Shown one piece after another: positions 7,167-15,284 of a DNA stretch of 50,727 nt. Both the position numbers and the translations under genes were made by a program. This DNA comes from Chelatococcus sambhunathii. GTDB lineage: Bacteria; Pseudomonadota; Alphaproteobacteria; Rhizobiales; Methylopilaceae. Below the pieces are notes generated by a model. It had not been told where the DNA came from. It saw nothing but the letters and a program-made list of their open reading frames with translations, and did no database searches. The number at the start of each line of letters is the position of its first letter. Positions within the stretch are counted from its first letter, which is position 1. The DNA lies in the NCBI GenBank assembly GCA_031316315.1, contig JADBEO010000029.1, positions 1-50,727 of the forward strand, in the 5' to 3' direction.

Positions 7167-7181
7167 GTAACTAATAGGTAC
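7167..7181. promoter_or_regulatory. Candidate HxlR operator
   Basis: The 15-bp sequence fits GTA-N-CTA-N-TAG-N-TAC, fully symmetric at all specified positions. It sits between the divergent HxlR regulator (TTG at 7135) and azoreductase (ATG at 7214), where a dimeric winged-helix repressor could control both. Confidence 0.55.
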
Positions 7182-7213
7182 TCGGTCAAAAATCCATACC
7201 GAGGACACCTCCC

Positions 7214-7828
7214 ATGAACCTGCTCCATATCGACGCCAGCATTCTTGGCGACGCTTCCGTCAGCCGCACGCTCTCCGCAGCCGCCGTCGCGCGGCTGGTC
7301 GCCGACAATCCCGGCCTCACCGTCGTGCGGCGCGATCTCGCCGCGGCGCCGCTCGCGCACCTCACCGGCGCCCATCTCGCCGCCGGCGCGCCGGGCGTCG
7401 AAGTCTCCCCGCAGGTCCGCGCCGAGGTCGAGGACGGCGCCCGCGCGCTGGAGGAGTTTCTGGCGGCCGACGTCGTCGTGATCGGCGCCCCGATGTACAA
7501 TTTCGGCGTGCCGAGCCAGCTCAAGGCCTGGATCGACAGGATCGCCGTCGCCGGCAAGACCTTCAAATACGGCGAGGACGGACGCCCGGTCGGCCTCGCC
7601 GGCGGCAAGCGCGTTGTCGTCGTCCACTCGCGCGGCGGCTATTACGGGCCCGAGACGCCGATGGCGGCGGCCGAGCATGTGGAGAGCTATCTGCGGGCCG
7701 TGTTCGGCTTCATGGGCGTCACCGACCTCGAGATCGTCCGCGCCGAGGGCGTCGCCGTCGGCCCGGACGTGCGGGCCAGGGCGATCGAACAGGCGCTCGG
7801 AGAGGTCAGGCGGCTCGAGGCGGCCTGA
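7214..7828 (+). CDS. azoR: FMN-dependent NADH-azoreductase (flavodoxin-like fold)
   Basis: 204 residues, the usual AzoR length. AzoR proteins are homodimeric cytosolic flavoenzymes that reduce quinones and azo compounds by two-electron NADH-dependent reduction. The N-terminal [20 protein letters not shown] contains the FMN phosphate-binding turn, [18 protein letters not shown] is the conserved flavin-binding motif, and SRGGYYGP lies near the isoalloxazine site. A GAGGA lies upstream of the ATG. Divergence from an HxlR repressor, a common arrangement for quinone-stress reductases, supports induction by electrophiles or quinones. No downstream partner is co-oriented closely enough to suggest an operon. 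Confidence 0.9.
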   Translation: MNLLHIDASILGDASVSRTLSAAAVARLVADNPGLTVVRRDLAAAPLAHLTGAHLAAGAPGVEVSPQVRAEVEDGARALEEFLAADVVVIGAPMYNFGVPSQLKAWIDRIAVAGKTFKYGEDGRPVGLAGGKRVVVVHSRGGYYGPETPMAAAEHVESYLRAVFGFMGVTDLEIVRAEGVAVGPDVRARAIEQALGEVRRLEAA

Positions 7829-7895
7829 GCGGGACCGTCGCCGGTCTTTGCGGCCATCGGACCAGTATCTGACAACTCTATGCATTCCCGACTCA

Positions 7896-7920
7896 GGGCG
7901 CCCCGCAATGCGGGGTGTCC
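7896..7920 (+). terminator. Hairpin after azoR, possible terminator
   Basis: GGGCGCCCCGC pairs with GCGGGGTGTCC around an AAT loop (11 bp with two G-U pairs). There is no T tract, so it may be a Rho-assisted or mRNA-stabilising hairpin instead of a classical terminator. From here to 8046 I see only an AT-richer segment (7945-7985), probably promoter DNA for the next gene. Confidence 0.35.
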
Positions 7921-8046
7921 TGATCTACCCGTTCTGGAGACAGCTCAGCATTCATTAACAAAAACTTCGAAGACTAGGTATTTTCCCCGATGCGGATGCT
8001 GTCCGACGGCAGATTGTTCCTCTCCTCACACTGGGGAGGAATTCAC

Positions 8047-8865
8047 ATGAACATCCGTAATTTGGGGATCTCCGCCGCTATCGCGCTCGGCGTCATGGCC
8101 TCGCCCGCGGCGAGCGCCGAGAAGAACGTCAACAACTCGTCCGGCAAGGCCCCGGCCGCCGACGTCTCGCCGGCGGCCATCACGGTCGCAAGCGCGTCGC
8201 AGCACTTTATCGCCGTCACGCCCTGCCGGGCGTTCCGCGGACAGCCGGTCGCGACCAACACGTTCCTGTCCTATTCCATCGCCGGTCCCGTCGACATGAG
8301 CCCGGTGGGCGGATCGGCCACCGGATGCGGCGTGCCGACATACGCCACCGCCGTCACGATGAACCTGTCGGCCGGCGTCTCCCAGGGGTCCGGCTTCCTG
8401 TCGCTTTGGGCCACCGGCACGCCGCGGCCCAACCTCGCGACCGTCAGCTACAACCTCGACCCTGCGACGTCCGGCACGGTCGTCTCGCTTGGTACGGGCG
8501 GCAAGGTCTCCGTGTTCGCCTCGGTCGGAACCCGCGTCACCGGCGACGTCACCGGGTACTTCATCCCGGCCGTGCTGTCGGCTTCGATCTTTGCCAATGG
8601 CACCGTCAATCGCGGCGAAGGCGTCGACGTCGCTGCCACCGCCAGCCTGGGCACCGGAACCTATCAGGTCGGCTTCACCCGCGACATCACCGAATGCTTC
8701 TTCCAGGCGACGGCGGGCGAAGGCGGCGTCGGCGGCGCGCAGCCTCGCATCACGGGCATTACGAGGCGGTCCGGCAATCCGAACGGCGTGTTTGTCAGGA
8801 TCATCAACGACACCGGCGCAAGCGTCGACAACGACTTCTTTGTGACGGTCGACTGCGGCAAGTAA
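8047..8865 (+). CDS. Secreted protein with TPCR-type motif, function unknown
   Basis: 272 residues from the ATG at 8047, preceded by GGGGAGGA. The signal peptide is MNIRNLGISAAIALGVMASP ending in ASAE. The mature part has FIAVTPCRAF, then ATAVTMNLSAG, GSGFLSLWATGTPRPN, VVSLGTGGKVSVFAS and VTGDVTGYF. This set of phrases recurs in diverse exported bacterial proteins, often of surface or repeat type, where the motif reads TPCR(x)xDTR; here the DTR half is missing. The C-terminal ~90 residues contain several Cys and end FFVTVDCGK, suggesting a disulfide-stabilised beta domain. No enzymatic motif is visible. It is a single-gene unit, closed by a strong terminator. Confidence 0.8.
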   Translation: MNIRNLGISAAIALGVMASPAASAEKNVNNSSGKAPAADVSPAAITVASASQHFIAVTPCRAFRGQPVATNTFLSYSIAGPVDMSPVGGSATGCGVPTYATAVTMNLSAGVSQGSGFLSLWATGTPRPNLATVSYNLDPATSGTVVSLGTGGKVSVFASVGTRVTGDVTGYFIPAVLSASIFANGTVNRGEGVDVAATASLGTGTYQVGFTRDITECFFQATAGEGGVGGAQPRITGITRRSGNPNGVFVRIINDTGASVDNDFFVTVDCGK

Positions 8866-8885
8866 TCTGACGCGCCAGGCAGATG

Positions 8886-8918
8886 AAGGCCGGCCGCCTC
8901 TGCGGTCGGCCTTTTCTT
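8886..8918 (+). terminator. Rho-independent terminator
   Basis: AAGGCCGGCCGC pairs with GCGGTCGGCCTT around a CTCT loop and runs into TTTTCTTT. It lies 20 nt after the stop of the secreted-protein gene. Confidence 0.85.
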
Positions 8919-9039
8919 TAAACAGGCAAAGCCGGACCGCGCGGAGAGACGAACGTCCCGCCTTGCCGCACGCTCTCCGCGGCCGATATCTCCCTCACGG
9001 CCCCGTGAAGAAGGCCGGCGCATCTAGGGAGCGACGCCG

Positions 9040-10332
9040 ATGGAGACCACGGCCCAGCAGTCCAAAGTCGCCACGGTGTTTCGGGTCACCAGCGGCAACT
9101 TCCTGGAGATGTTCGACTTCTTCCTCTACGGCTTCTACGCCAAGTACATCGCCGGCGCGTTCTTCCCGAACGACAGCGAATTCGCCTCGCTGATGCTGAC
9201 GCTGGTGGTGTTCGGCGCCGGCTTCCTGATGCGCCCGCTCGGCGCGCTCGTGCTCGGCCCTTACGTCGACCGGATCGGCCGCCGCAAGGGCCTGATCGTG
9301 ACGCTGTCGATCATGGCGCTCGGCACGGTGCTGATCGCCTTCGTCCCGGGCTACCAGACAATCGGCATCGCGGCGCCGCTGCTGGTGCTCGCCGGGCGCC
9401 TGCTTCAAGGATTTTCCGCCGGCGTCGAGCTCGGCGGCGTCTCGGTCTACCTTTCCGAGATGGCGCCGCCCGGCCACAAGGGCTTCTATGTCGCCTGGCA
9501 GTCGGCGAGCCAGCAGGTCGCGACCGTGGCGGCCGCCGGGCTCGGCTTCGCCCTCGGCCACATGCTCGCGCCGGAGACGCTGTCGAGCTGGGGCTGGCGC
9601 ATCCCGTTCTGGATCGGCTGCGCCATCGTGCCGTTCCTGTTCGTGATCCGCCGCTCGCTCGCCGAGACCGAGGAGTTCGCGCGGCGCCCCCATCATCCGG
9701 GCGCGGCGGAGATCTACCGCACGCTGGCGGCGAACTGGCCGATCGTGGTCGGCGGGATGGCCATGGTCATGATGACCACGGTGTCCTTCTACCTGATCAC
9801 CGCCTACACCCCGACCTTCGGGGAGCACGAGCTGAAGCTCGACCGCGGCGACGTTCTGGTCGTGACCGCCGCCGTCGGCGTCTCGAACTTCTTCTGGCTC
9901 CCGGTCTGGGGCGCGATCTCCGACCGCACCGGCCGCAAGCCGATCCTGATCGCCTTCACGGTTCTGACGCTGGTGACCGCATACCCCGCTCTCAAGTGGC
10001 TGACGGCGCAGCCAAGTTTCCTCAGGCTGCTCGAGGTCGAGCTTTGGCTCTCCTTCCTCTACGCCAGCTACAACGGCGCGATGGTGGTGGCTTTGACCGA
10101 GGTGGTGCCGGCGGAAGTCCGCGCCTCCGGCTTCTCCCTCGCATACAGCCTCGCGACGACCCTCGGCGGCTTCTCGCTCGCGATCTCGACCTGGGCGATC
10201 CAGGCGACCGGCGACAAGGCGGCGCCCGGCCTGTGGATGTCGTTCGCCGCGCTCTGCGGCCTCCTCGCGACGCTTTTCCTGTTTCGGAAGAAGGCGGTAG
10301 CCGAGGCGCCGGCCGAGCCGGCGCGGGCGTGA
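9040..10332 (+). CDS. MFS transporter, metabolite:H+ symporter type (citrate/tricarballylate-like)
   Basis: 430 residues with 12 predicted hydrophobic segments. The N-terminus has [20 protein letters not shown], typical of the metabolite:H+ symporter branch (CitA, TcuC and relatives). The MFS signature after TM2 reads DRIGRRKG, its second-half counterpart is DRTGRRKP-like (SDRTGRKP), and [15 protein letters not shown] marks TM4. Known relatives import citrate, tricarballylate or dicarboxylates with protons; the exact substrate cannot be read from sequence. It is flanked by unrelated genes, so context does not help. The ATG at 9040 follows GAGCGACGCCG with a poor ribosome site. Confidence 0.82.
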   Translation: METTAQQSKVATVFRVTSGNFLEMFDFFLYGFYAKYIAGAFFPNDSEFASLMLTLVVFGAGFLMRPLGALVLGPYVDRIGRRKGLIVTLSIMALGTVLIAFVPGYQTIGIAAPLLVLAGRLLQGFSAGVELGGVSVYLSEMAPPGHKGFYVAWQSASQQVATVAAAGLGFALGHMLAPETLSSWGWRIPFWIGCAIVPFLFVIRRSLAETEEFARRPHHPGAAEIYRTLAANWPIVVGGMAMVMMTTVSFYLITAYTPTFGEHELKLDRGDVLVVTAAVGVSNFFWLPVWGAISDRTGRKPILIAFTVLTLVTAYPALKWLTAQPSFLRLLEVELWLSFLYASYNGAMVVALTEVVPAEVRASGFSLAYSLATTLGGFSLAISTWAIQATGDKAAPGLWMSFAALCGLLATLFLFRKKAVAEAPAEPARA

Positions 10333-10355
10333 GGGCCGGGCGAAGACGCCACCTG

Positions 10356-10394
10356 TTCCCGATTTGGGAAATTCGCCTTGATCCCAATATGGGA
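10356..10394 (+). promoter_or_regulatory. Paired HigA-type operators upstream of higBA
   Basis: Two related palindromes: TTCCC-N5-GGGAA at 10356-10370 and TCCCAATATGGGA at 10382-10394, with centres 25 bp apart. Both lie just ahead of the toxin gene, as expected for cooperative autorepression by the antitoxin or toxin-antitoxin complex. Confidence 0.65.
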
Positions 10395-10406
10395 ACAAGC
10401 TATCAC
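10378..10406 (+). promoter_or_regulatory. Candidate sigma70 promoter for higBA
   Basis: TTGATC (10378-10383), a 17-bp spacer and TATCAC (10401-10406). The second operator lies in the spacer. Predicted transcription start is about 10412-10413, which coincides with the higB ATG. Confidence 0.5.
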
Positions 10407-10411
10407 TCGCC

Positions 10412-10708
10412 ATGCAGATCGTCGCCCGACGGACCCTCAAGGCTTTCTGGGAGACCTATCCGGACGCCGAGACGCCTCTGGTCGTCTGGCACGCGCGGGT
10501 CGACAAGGCTGACTGGTGCGGACCGGCGGACGTCAAGGAGATGTTCGGAACGACGGTCGATTTTGTGAAGGACAACCGCCTCATCTTCGACATCGGCGGC
10601 AACAAGTTCCGTCTCGTTGTTCACGTATCCTACAAGTTCAGGCGCGTTCTGATAAAATTCGTGGGCACGCACAGAGAATACGACAAGATCGATCCGGAGC
10701 GCGTGTGA
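10412..10708 (+). CDS. higB: HigB-type mRNA interferase toxin
   Basis: 98 residues of the HigB toxin family (RelE/HigB-like fold). Such toxins cleave ribosome-associated mRNA and are neutralised by HigA. Diagnostic stretches are ARRTLKAFWETYPDAE at the N-terminus, NRLIFDIGGNKFRLVVHVSY in the core, and KFVGTHREYDKID near the C-terminus, with the conserved basic and Tyr/His residues expected near the active site. It precedes the antitoxin gene, the usual HigBA order, with a TGATG stop/start overlap. No Shine-Dalgarno sequence is seen before the ATG, and the predicted promoter places the transcript start at the ATG, so the message may be leaderless. Confidence 0.88.
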   Translation: MQIVARRTLKAFWETYPDAETPLVVWHARVDKADWCGPADVKEMFGTTVDFVKDNRLIFDIGGNKFRLVVHVSYKFRRVLIKFVGTHREYDKIDPERV

Positions 10709-11082
10709 TGAACATCCGGCCTATCCATACCGAGGACGACTACGAATGGGCGCTGTCGGAAGTCTCGCTCTATTTCGAGAACGAGCCCGAGATCGGAACG
10801 CCTGACGCGGATCGGTTCGACGTGCTCTCGGACCTGATCGCGGCCTACGAGGCGCGGAACCTCCCGTTGCCGGCGGTCGATCCGATCGACGCTCTCAAGG
10901 CGTTCATGGAGAGCGCCGGAAAGAGCCAGAGCGACCTTGCGGAACTGTTCGGCTCCCGCTCACGCGCCTCCGAGGTTCTGAACCTGAAGCGGGCGCTCAC
11001 CTTGGAGATGGTGCACAAGCTCAACCGACGCTGGGGCGTGCCGGCAGAGCTTCTGATCGCGCCCTATGCTCTCGCCGCCTGA
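10708..11082 (+). CDS. higA: HigA-type antitoxin with C-terminal HTH
   Basis: 124 residues, starting at the ATG that overlaps the higB stop by one base. The N-terminal ~65 residues form the helical toxin-binding region (HTEDDYEWALSEV and following). The C-terminal part is a Xre/HigA helix-turn-helix: FMESAGKSQSDLAELFGSRS, then RASEVLNLKRALTLEMVHKL. It should neutralise HigB and repress the operon by binding the paired TTCCC/GGGAA palindromes upstream. Overlap with higB implies coupled translation. Confidence 0.9.
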   Translation: MNIRPIHTEDDYEWALSEVSLYFENEPEIGTPDADRFDVLSDLIAAYEARNLPLPAVDPIDALKAFMESAGKSQSDLAELFGSRSRASEVLNLKRALTLEMVHKLNRRWGVPAELLIAPYALAA

Positions 11083-11095
11083 CGTTCGGCGTCTT

Positions 11096-11461
11096 CTACC
11101 CCTTCGGACTGAACGTCCCGCCGATCCGCTCCGCCCCGAAGTAAACCTCCACGGTCGCGACAAGCCTGCCGTCAAAGGTGAGGACCTCGGCGTTGCGGAA
11201 GGTCCGGCCGCCCGGCGCGCTCGCCTTGTAGACGACGAAAGCCGCGTCGCCCTCGACCAGCAGACGCTCGATCGTGATCTGCTCGATCTTGCCGCCGTTC
11301 GGCCAGCAGCGGGCGAAGTATGCGTCGCGGTCGAGCGCGTCGTCATAAGGCGAGCTGAAGGTGAAGCCCGGCGCGATCAGGCTCTCCGCCGTCGTGCGGT
11401 CGTCCGCGACGAAGGCCGCGTAGAGGCGCCGCACGGTTTCGGCGCGGTCGAGCGCGGTCAT
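11096..11461 (-). CDS. SnoaL-like / NTF2-fold protein
   Basis: 121 residues of the SnoaL-like (NTF2 superfamily) type: an N-terminal helix LDRAETVRRLYAAFVADDRT, a beta segment IERLLVEGDAAFVVYKA and the sheet ending VATVEVYFGAERI. The fold is a cone-shaped pocket used in steroid isomerases, polyketide cyclases and many uncharacterised proteins; no specific catalytic set can be assigned here. Its ATG overlaps the stop of the DsbA-like gene by 4 nt (ATGA), so the two are translated as one operon. It is convergent with higA 13 bp away, with no clear terminator between them. Confidence 0.75.
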   Translation of the reverse strand: MTALDRAETVRRLYAAFVADDRTTAESLIAPGFTFSSPYDDALDRDAYFARCWPNGGKIEQITIERLLVEGDAAFVVYKASAPGGRTFRNAEVLTFDGRLVATVEVYFGAERIGGTFSPKG

Positions 11462-12069
11462 TTCTTCTGCCGCTCGCGCGCTTGCGCCACGGCGTCCTTG
11501 AAGCCCTCATAGTCGAGCGGGGCGGCGACCAGCAGCGGGCCGATCAGATAGACCGGCGTGCCGCGGAACTGCATGCCGCGCGCCTGCGCGTCGTTGCGCT
11601 TCAAAGCGGCGCTGATCTCGGCGTTGTGGGCAGCGGCGTCGGCCTTGAGGCGCGCCATGTCGATCCCGGCGGAGGTCAGCGCCGCGGTCATCTTGTCGGC
11701 CGGGACCTTTGCGCCGACGAGCCCCATCAGCGCCTTGTGCGCGGCCTCGTACTTGCCCTGGTACTTCGCGGCCAGAGCGAGCTTCGCGCCGACGACGGAG
11801 CTTTCCGACAGGATCGGCCACTCCTTGTAGACCAGCCGAACCTTGCCGTCAGACTTCACCAGCCTGTCGAGCGCCGGGGCCGAGCGTTTGCAGTAGGGGC
11901 AGTTGTAGTCGAGATAGGCGACGATCGTGACGTCGCCCTCCGGGTCGCCGCCGACCGGCGCGGCCGGATCGCCGACGATCATCTCGCGGCTGACGTCGCT
12001 CTGGGCGAGCGCAGGCGCGGCGGCGAGGAACAGCGCGGCCAGCGCCAGCGCGATCCGTCGGACGGTCAT
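11458..12069 (-). CDS. Periplasmic DsbA-family thiol:disulfide oxidoreductase
   Basis: 203 residues with signal peptide MTVRRIALALAALFLAAAPALA. The thioredoxin-fold active site is CPYC (Cys57, Cys60) in AYLDYNCPYCKRSAP, followed by the inserted helical domain (KYQGKYEAAHKALMGL region) and the cis-proline loop FRGTPVYLIG. This is the DsbA-like/Com1 type, closest in pattern to exported disulfide oxidoreductases and isomerases of Hyphomicrobiales. It presumably oxidises or shuffles thiols of exported proteins. The canonical DsbA active site is CPHC; CPYC is common in DsbG-type and bacterial PDI-like members, so oxidase versus isomerase is unresolved. It heads a two-gene operon with the SnoaL-like gene. 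Confidence 0.85.
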   Translation of the reverse strand: MTVRRIALALAALFLAAAPALAQSDVSREMIVGDPAAPVGGDPEGDVTIVAYLDYNCPYCKRSAPALDRLVKSDGKVRLVYKEWPILSESSVVGAKLALAAKYQGKYEAAHKALMGLVGAKVPADKMTAALTSAGIDMARLKADAAAHNAEISAALKRNDAQARGMQFRGTPVYLIGPLLVAAPLDYEGFKDAVAQARERQKK

Positions 12070-12108
12070 AGAGAAAACCCTTTCAGAGCCGGAGAGCGGC
12101 GAGCGAGC

Positions 12109-13005
12109 TTAGTCGTCCTCGTCCGGAATGCAGAGGATTTCGCCGCAGGCCTTGCAGTGGACCGCGTCGTAATCGTGCTTCAGCAGGGCGCATTTGGGGC
12201 AGCGATAGGTGACCTTGGACGGCCGGAAGATCGCCTGCGCCAGCCGCACGAACAGCGAGATGCCGACGATCATCACCACGACCGAGGTCAGCTTGCCCGC
12301 CGTGCCTTGCAGGGTGATGTCGCCGAAGCCTGTCGTCGTCACGGTCGCGACCGTGAAATAGAGCGCGTCGACGTAGTTCTCGATCACCTTGCCGTCGGGC
12401 GCGGCGGCGCCCTCCGGATGCTTGAAGAAGGTGTAGACGAAGCCCGTCACCACGAAGAGGAAGGTCACGAGGCTGACGACGGCCCGGACAGGATCTTCCC
12501 AGGTCCGGTATTTCGAACGCCGGAGCGGCGTCCAAACGAAGTCGGTATGGGCGAGCGTCCAGATCCTCAATGCGCGGAGGAAGCCGAGGTTGGCGAGCCA
12601 GAGCGGCGCGAGCATGGTCGCCAGGATAAACACGTCGACCAGCGTCGTCGGCTGCCGCAGCCAGCGTGCGACGTCATGCGCCGCCAGCGCCCGCGCGGCG
12701 AGATCGAGCGCGAGGAGCGCCGCGACGGAGTAGTCCAGCCAGTAGAACAGCGGGCCCTGCGGCAGCAGAGGGCTCGCGACGAAGAAGGCGATGATCGCGA
12801 GATCGATCGTCAGGACCGAGATCTGGAACCGCCGCGCCGCGGCGGTGCGGCCGTGATAGAGCGCCCGTAGCGTCTGGCGCAGACCGGACCGGCCTTCGCC
12901 GGATCTCTGCGGCTCCTGCGCCGTGCTCTGCTCCGGAGGTTCCGTGGGCTCGGCGTCCATCGGCGTGGAAATAGCGCCGGCGCCGCTCCGGAACACCGCC
13001 TCCAT
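12109..13005 (-). CDS. Six-TM voltage-gated-type potassium channel with C-terminal zinc ribbon
   Basis: 298 residues. A charged, Pro/Glu-rich N-terminus (about 1-50) precedes six hydrophobic segments. S4 (LGFLRALRIWTLAHT) carries few positive charges. The pore loop between S5 and S6 has the selectivity filter TTTGFGD in FTVATVTTTGFGDITLQGTA, which identifies a K+-selective channel (the filter here is TGFGD, not TVGYG). After S6 the protein ends in a cytosolic zinc-ribbon: CPKC about 20 residues before CKAC. No RCK/TrkA domain is present, so the ribbon takes its place. The function of the ribbon is unknown. Divergent from the PAS/MCP-like gene at 13097. Confidence 0.85.
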   Translation of the reverse strand: MEAVFRSGAGAISTPMDAEPTEPPEQSTAQEPQRSGEGRSGLRQTLRALYHGRTAAARRFQISVLTIDLAIIAFFVASPLLPQGPLFYWLDYSVAALLALDLAARALAAHDVARWLRQPTTLVDVFILATMLAPLWLANLGFLRALRIWTLAHTDFVWTPLRRSKYRTWEDPVRAVVSLVTFLFVVTGFVYTFFKHPEGAAAPDGKVIENYVDALYFTVATVTTTGFGDITLQGTAGKLTSVVVMIVGISLFVRLAQAIFRPSKVTYRCPKCALLKHDYDAVHCKACGEILCIPDEDD

Positions 13006-13096
13006 CGCCGCCGCTCGCGAACGTGATTTACTTGGACTTAAGCATAGGCCGACAGAATGGGCTGATCTCAGAGGGACTTAAGGGGCGGCCCTGCAA

Positions 13097-13756
13097 ATGA
13101 CGACAGCGCAGGCGGGCGCCATCGATCTCGACGCGTTCATGCGCAGCATCGGCGCGCGCATCGACGGCTTCTTCTACCGCGGGCTTAACGCCGACGACTA
13201 CGCCATGCTGTGGGTCAGCGACGGCTTCGAGGGCCTGACCGAGCGCGACCCCGCCGATTTCGTCCGCAACCGCCGATCCTTCGCCGATCTCATCCATCCC
13301 GACGACCTGCCAGTCGTGAACGACGCCGTCGCGGCGGCGCTCGAGGCGAACGCGCGCTGGCAGGTGATGTACCGGATCAGATCGAAGACGCAGGGCTGGC
13401 GCTTCGTGCACGAGACGGGCGGCGGCAGCACGCCGGATCCGGAGACGGGCGAGGTGCGCTATCTCGACGGCGTGATCCTCGAGGCGGAGCGCGTCACGGC
13501 GCTTGCGGAAAAGCTGACCCTCGGCAAGCAGGCCGTCGCCGCCGTCGACGGATCGATCGAGGCCGTCTATTCCTCGCTGCGCATGCTGCGGCTTCTTGCC
13601 CTCAACGCCCGCATCGAGGCCGCGCACGCCAGGCAATACGGCGCCGGTTTCGGCGTGGTCGCGCGCGAAATGGCGACGCTGGCCGACAACGGCGAGACCG
13701 CGATCCGCGCCATGGGCGACGAGATCGCCCGCCTCCGCGCCGCGGTGACGCTCTAA
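13097..13756 (+). CDS. Soluble PAS-sensor protein with truncated chemoreceptor signalling tip
   Basis: 219 residues, no membrane segment or signal peptide. Residues about 15-130 form a PAS fold of the PAS_3 type: MLWVSDGFEGLTER, FADLIHPDDLPVVNDAVAAA, WQVMYRIRSKTQGWRFVHE. Residues about 150-219 match the methyl-accepting chemotaxis protein tip: LRLLALNARIEAAHARQYGA then GFGVVAREMATLADN. A normal receptor has long coiled-coil arms on both sides of this hairpin with methylation sites; here only about 30 residues precede it and about 25 follow it. This may be a minimal cytosolic energy-taxis or redox sensor, a dominant partner for other receptors, or a decaying gene. Other MCP or che genes are not in the window. 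Confidence 0.78.
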   Translation: MTTAQAGAIDLDAFMRSIGARIDGFFYRGLNADDYAMLWVSDGFEGLTERDPADFVRNRRSFADLIHPDDLPVVNDAVAAALEANARWQVMYRIRSKTQGWRFVHETGGGSTPDPETGEVRYLDGVILEAERVTALAEKLTLGKQAVAAVDGSIEAVYSSLRMLRLLALNARIEAAHARQYGAGFGVVAREMATLADNGETAIRAMGDEIARLRAAVTL

Positions 13757-13829
13757 CGAACTGACGATTTGTCCTTTGCACGCCCAAATCGCCGGGCGGC
13801 CCAGAGCCGCTTCCTGCGTGAGTGCGCCG

Positions 13830-15284
13830 TCAGTCGATCGGCGCCGCCACGAAGCGGACGTCGCCGGCCTTGTTCGACAGCAGCAGCAGGGCGACCTTCT
13901 TGCCGTCCTTCTTCAGCTCCTCGAGCCGCTTGAGGACCTCTGCGGGCGTCGACACGGCCTGGCCGGTGATCTCGACGAGCTGGTCGCCCGGTTCGATCTT
14001 GTTCTCCTGCGCCTTCGATCCTTCGTCGACCTGCGTGATGACGAGACCCTTCGCTTCCGGCTTTAGTCCGAACTTCAGACGCAGCTCATCCGAGATCGAG
14101 GTGAAGCTGAGGCCGAGCGCGGACGCGGTCTTCGGCTCCTCGTCGGACGGGGCCTTGAGCGCAGCGGGCTTCGGCTTGTTGTCCTCCTCCAGCCGTCCGA
14201 CGACGACCTTCAGGGTCTCCTCCTTGCCCTTGCGCCACACCTTCACCTCGACCTCGCGGTCGGCGGGCGTGTCGGCGACGATGCGCAGCAGGTCGCGCAT
14301 CTCGCGGATCCGCTTGCCGTCGAAGACGAGAACGACGTCGCCCGCCTGAAGCCCGCCCTTCTCGGCGGGGCTTCCCGGGGTCACGCCGGCGATGAGCGCG
14401 CCCTTGTCCTGCCCCGCGACGCCGAGGCTGCCGGCGATGTCGTCCGTCACGCTCTGGACGCGTGCGCCGATGAAGCCGCGGCGCGTCTCGCCGTAGCTCA
14501 GGAGCTGGTCGACGACGGGCTTTGCGATGGTGGACGGCACCGAGAAGCCGATGCCGATGGATCCGCCGGACGGCGAGATGATCGCGGTGTTGATGCCGAC
14601 CACGTCGCCGTTCATGTCGAACAGCGGACCGCCCGAATTGCCGCGATTGATGGCGGCGTCGGTCTGGATGAAGTTGTCGTAGGGGCCGGCGTTGATGTTG
14701 CGGTTGCGGGCCGAGACGATGCCCGCGGAGACCGAGCCGCCCAGGCCGAACGGGTTGCCGATCGCGAGCACCCAGTCGCCGACCCGCAGCTTCTCGGCGT
14801 CGCCGAACTTCACCGCCCGAAGCGGCTTCGGCGGCTTGACGCGCAGCACCGCGAGGTCGGTCTTGACGTCCTTGCCGACCAGCTCGGCGGTGAGCTTCGA
14901 GCCGTCGTTGAAGTTGACGGTGATTTCGTCCGCGCCGTCGATGACGTGGTTGTTGGTGACGACGATCCCGCCGGCGTCGATCACGAAGCCGGAGCCGAGC
15001 GAGGCCTGCTTTTTGGACTGCGGAGCGCCCGGCCCGCGTTTGTTGAAGAACTCGTCGAAGAAGTCATCGAAGGGCGAGCCTTCCGGCGCCTGCGGGGCCG
15101 GCACCGCCTTGTCGGAGGCCGCGGGCGCGTTCTGCGAGGTCGAGATGTTCACGACCGAATCGATCAGGCTCTCCGCAAGATCCGCGAAGCTCTCCGGCGC
15201 CGCCCGCGCGACGGCCGGGGCCGGGGCCGAAGCCAGGCCGACGACGACGGCGAAAGCTGTGATCGGGCGCAGGATCGGGCGCAT
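13830..15284 (-). CDS. degP: Do-family periplasmic serine protease/chaperone (DegP/HtrA)
   Basis: 484 residues with signal peptide ending APAVARA. The trypsin-like domain holds the full triad: His113 in TNNHVIDGAD, Asp143 in KTDLAVLRV and Ser217 in GNSGGPL. The Q-linker/LA-loop region has the FDDFFDEFFNKRG segment typical of alphaproteobacterial DegP. Two PDZ domains follow, with RRGFIGARVQSVTDD opening the first (about 275-370) and KGLVITQVDEGSKAQENKI inside the second (about 390-484). It degrades or refolds misfolded envelope proteins. Convergent with the PAS/MCP-like gene. No EcfG-type promoter is visible in the 103 bp upstream. Confidence 0.93.
   Translation of the reverse strand: MRPILRPITAFAVVVGLASAPAPAVARAAPESFADLAESLIDSVVNISTSQNAPAASDKAVPAPQAPEGSPFDDFFDEFFNKRGPGAPQSKKQASLGSGFVIDAGGIVVTNNHVIDGADEITVNFNDGSKLTAELVGKDVKTDLAVLRVKPPKPLRAVKFGDAEKLRVGDWVLAIGNPFGLGGSVSAGIVSARNRNINAGPYDNFIQTDAAINRGNSGGPLFDMNGDVVGINTAIISPSGGSIGIGFSVPSTIAKPVVDQLLSYGETRRGFIGARVQSVTDDIAGSLGVAGQDKGALIAGVTPGSPAEKGGLQAGDVVLVFDGKRIREMRDLLRIVADTPADREVEVKVWRKGKEETLKVVVGRLEEDNKPKPAALKAPSDEEPKTASALGLSFTSISDELRLKFGLKPEAKGLVITQVDEGSKAQENKIEPGDQLVEITGQAVSTPAEVLKRLEELKKDGKKVALLLLSNKAGDVRFVAAPID

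Noticed and set aside
13830-15284. EcfG control of degP
   Set aside because: No GGAAC-N16/17-CGTT match reading toward degP was found in its upstream 103 bp.
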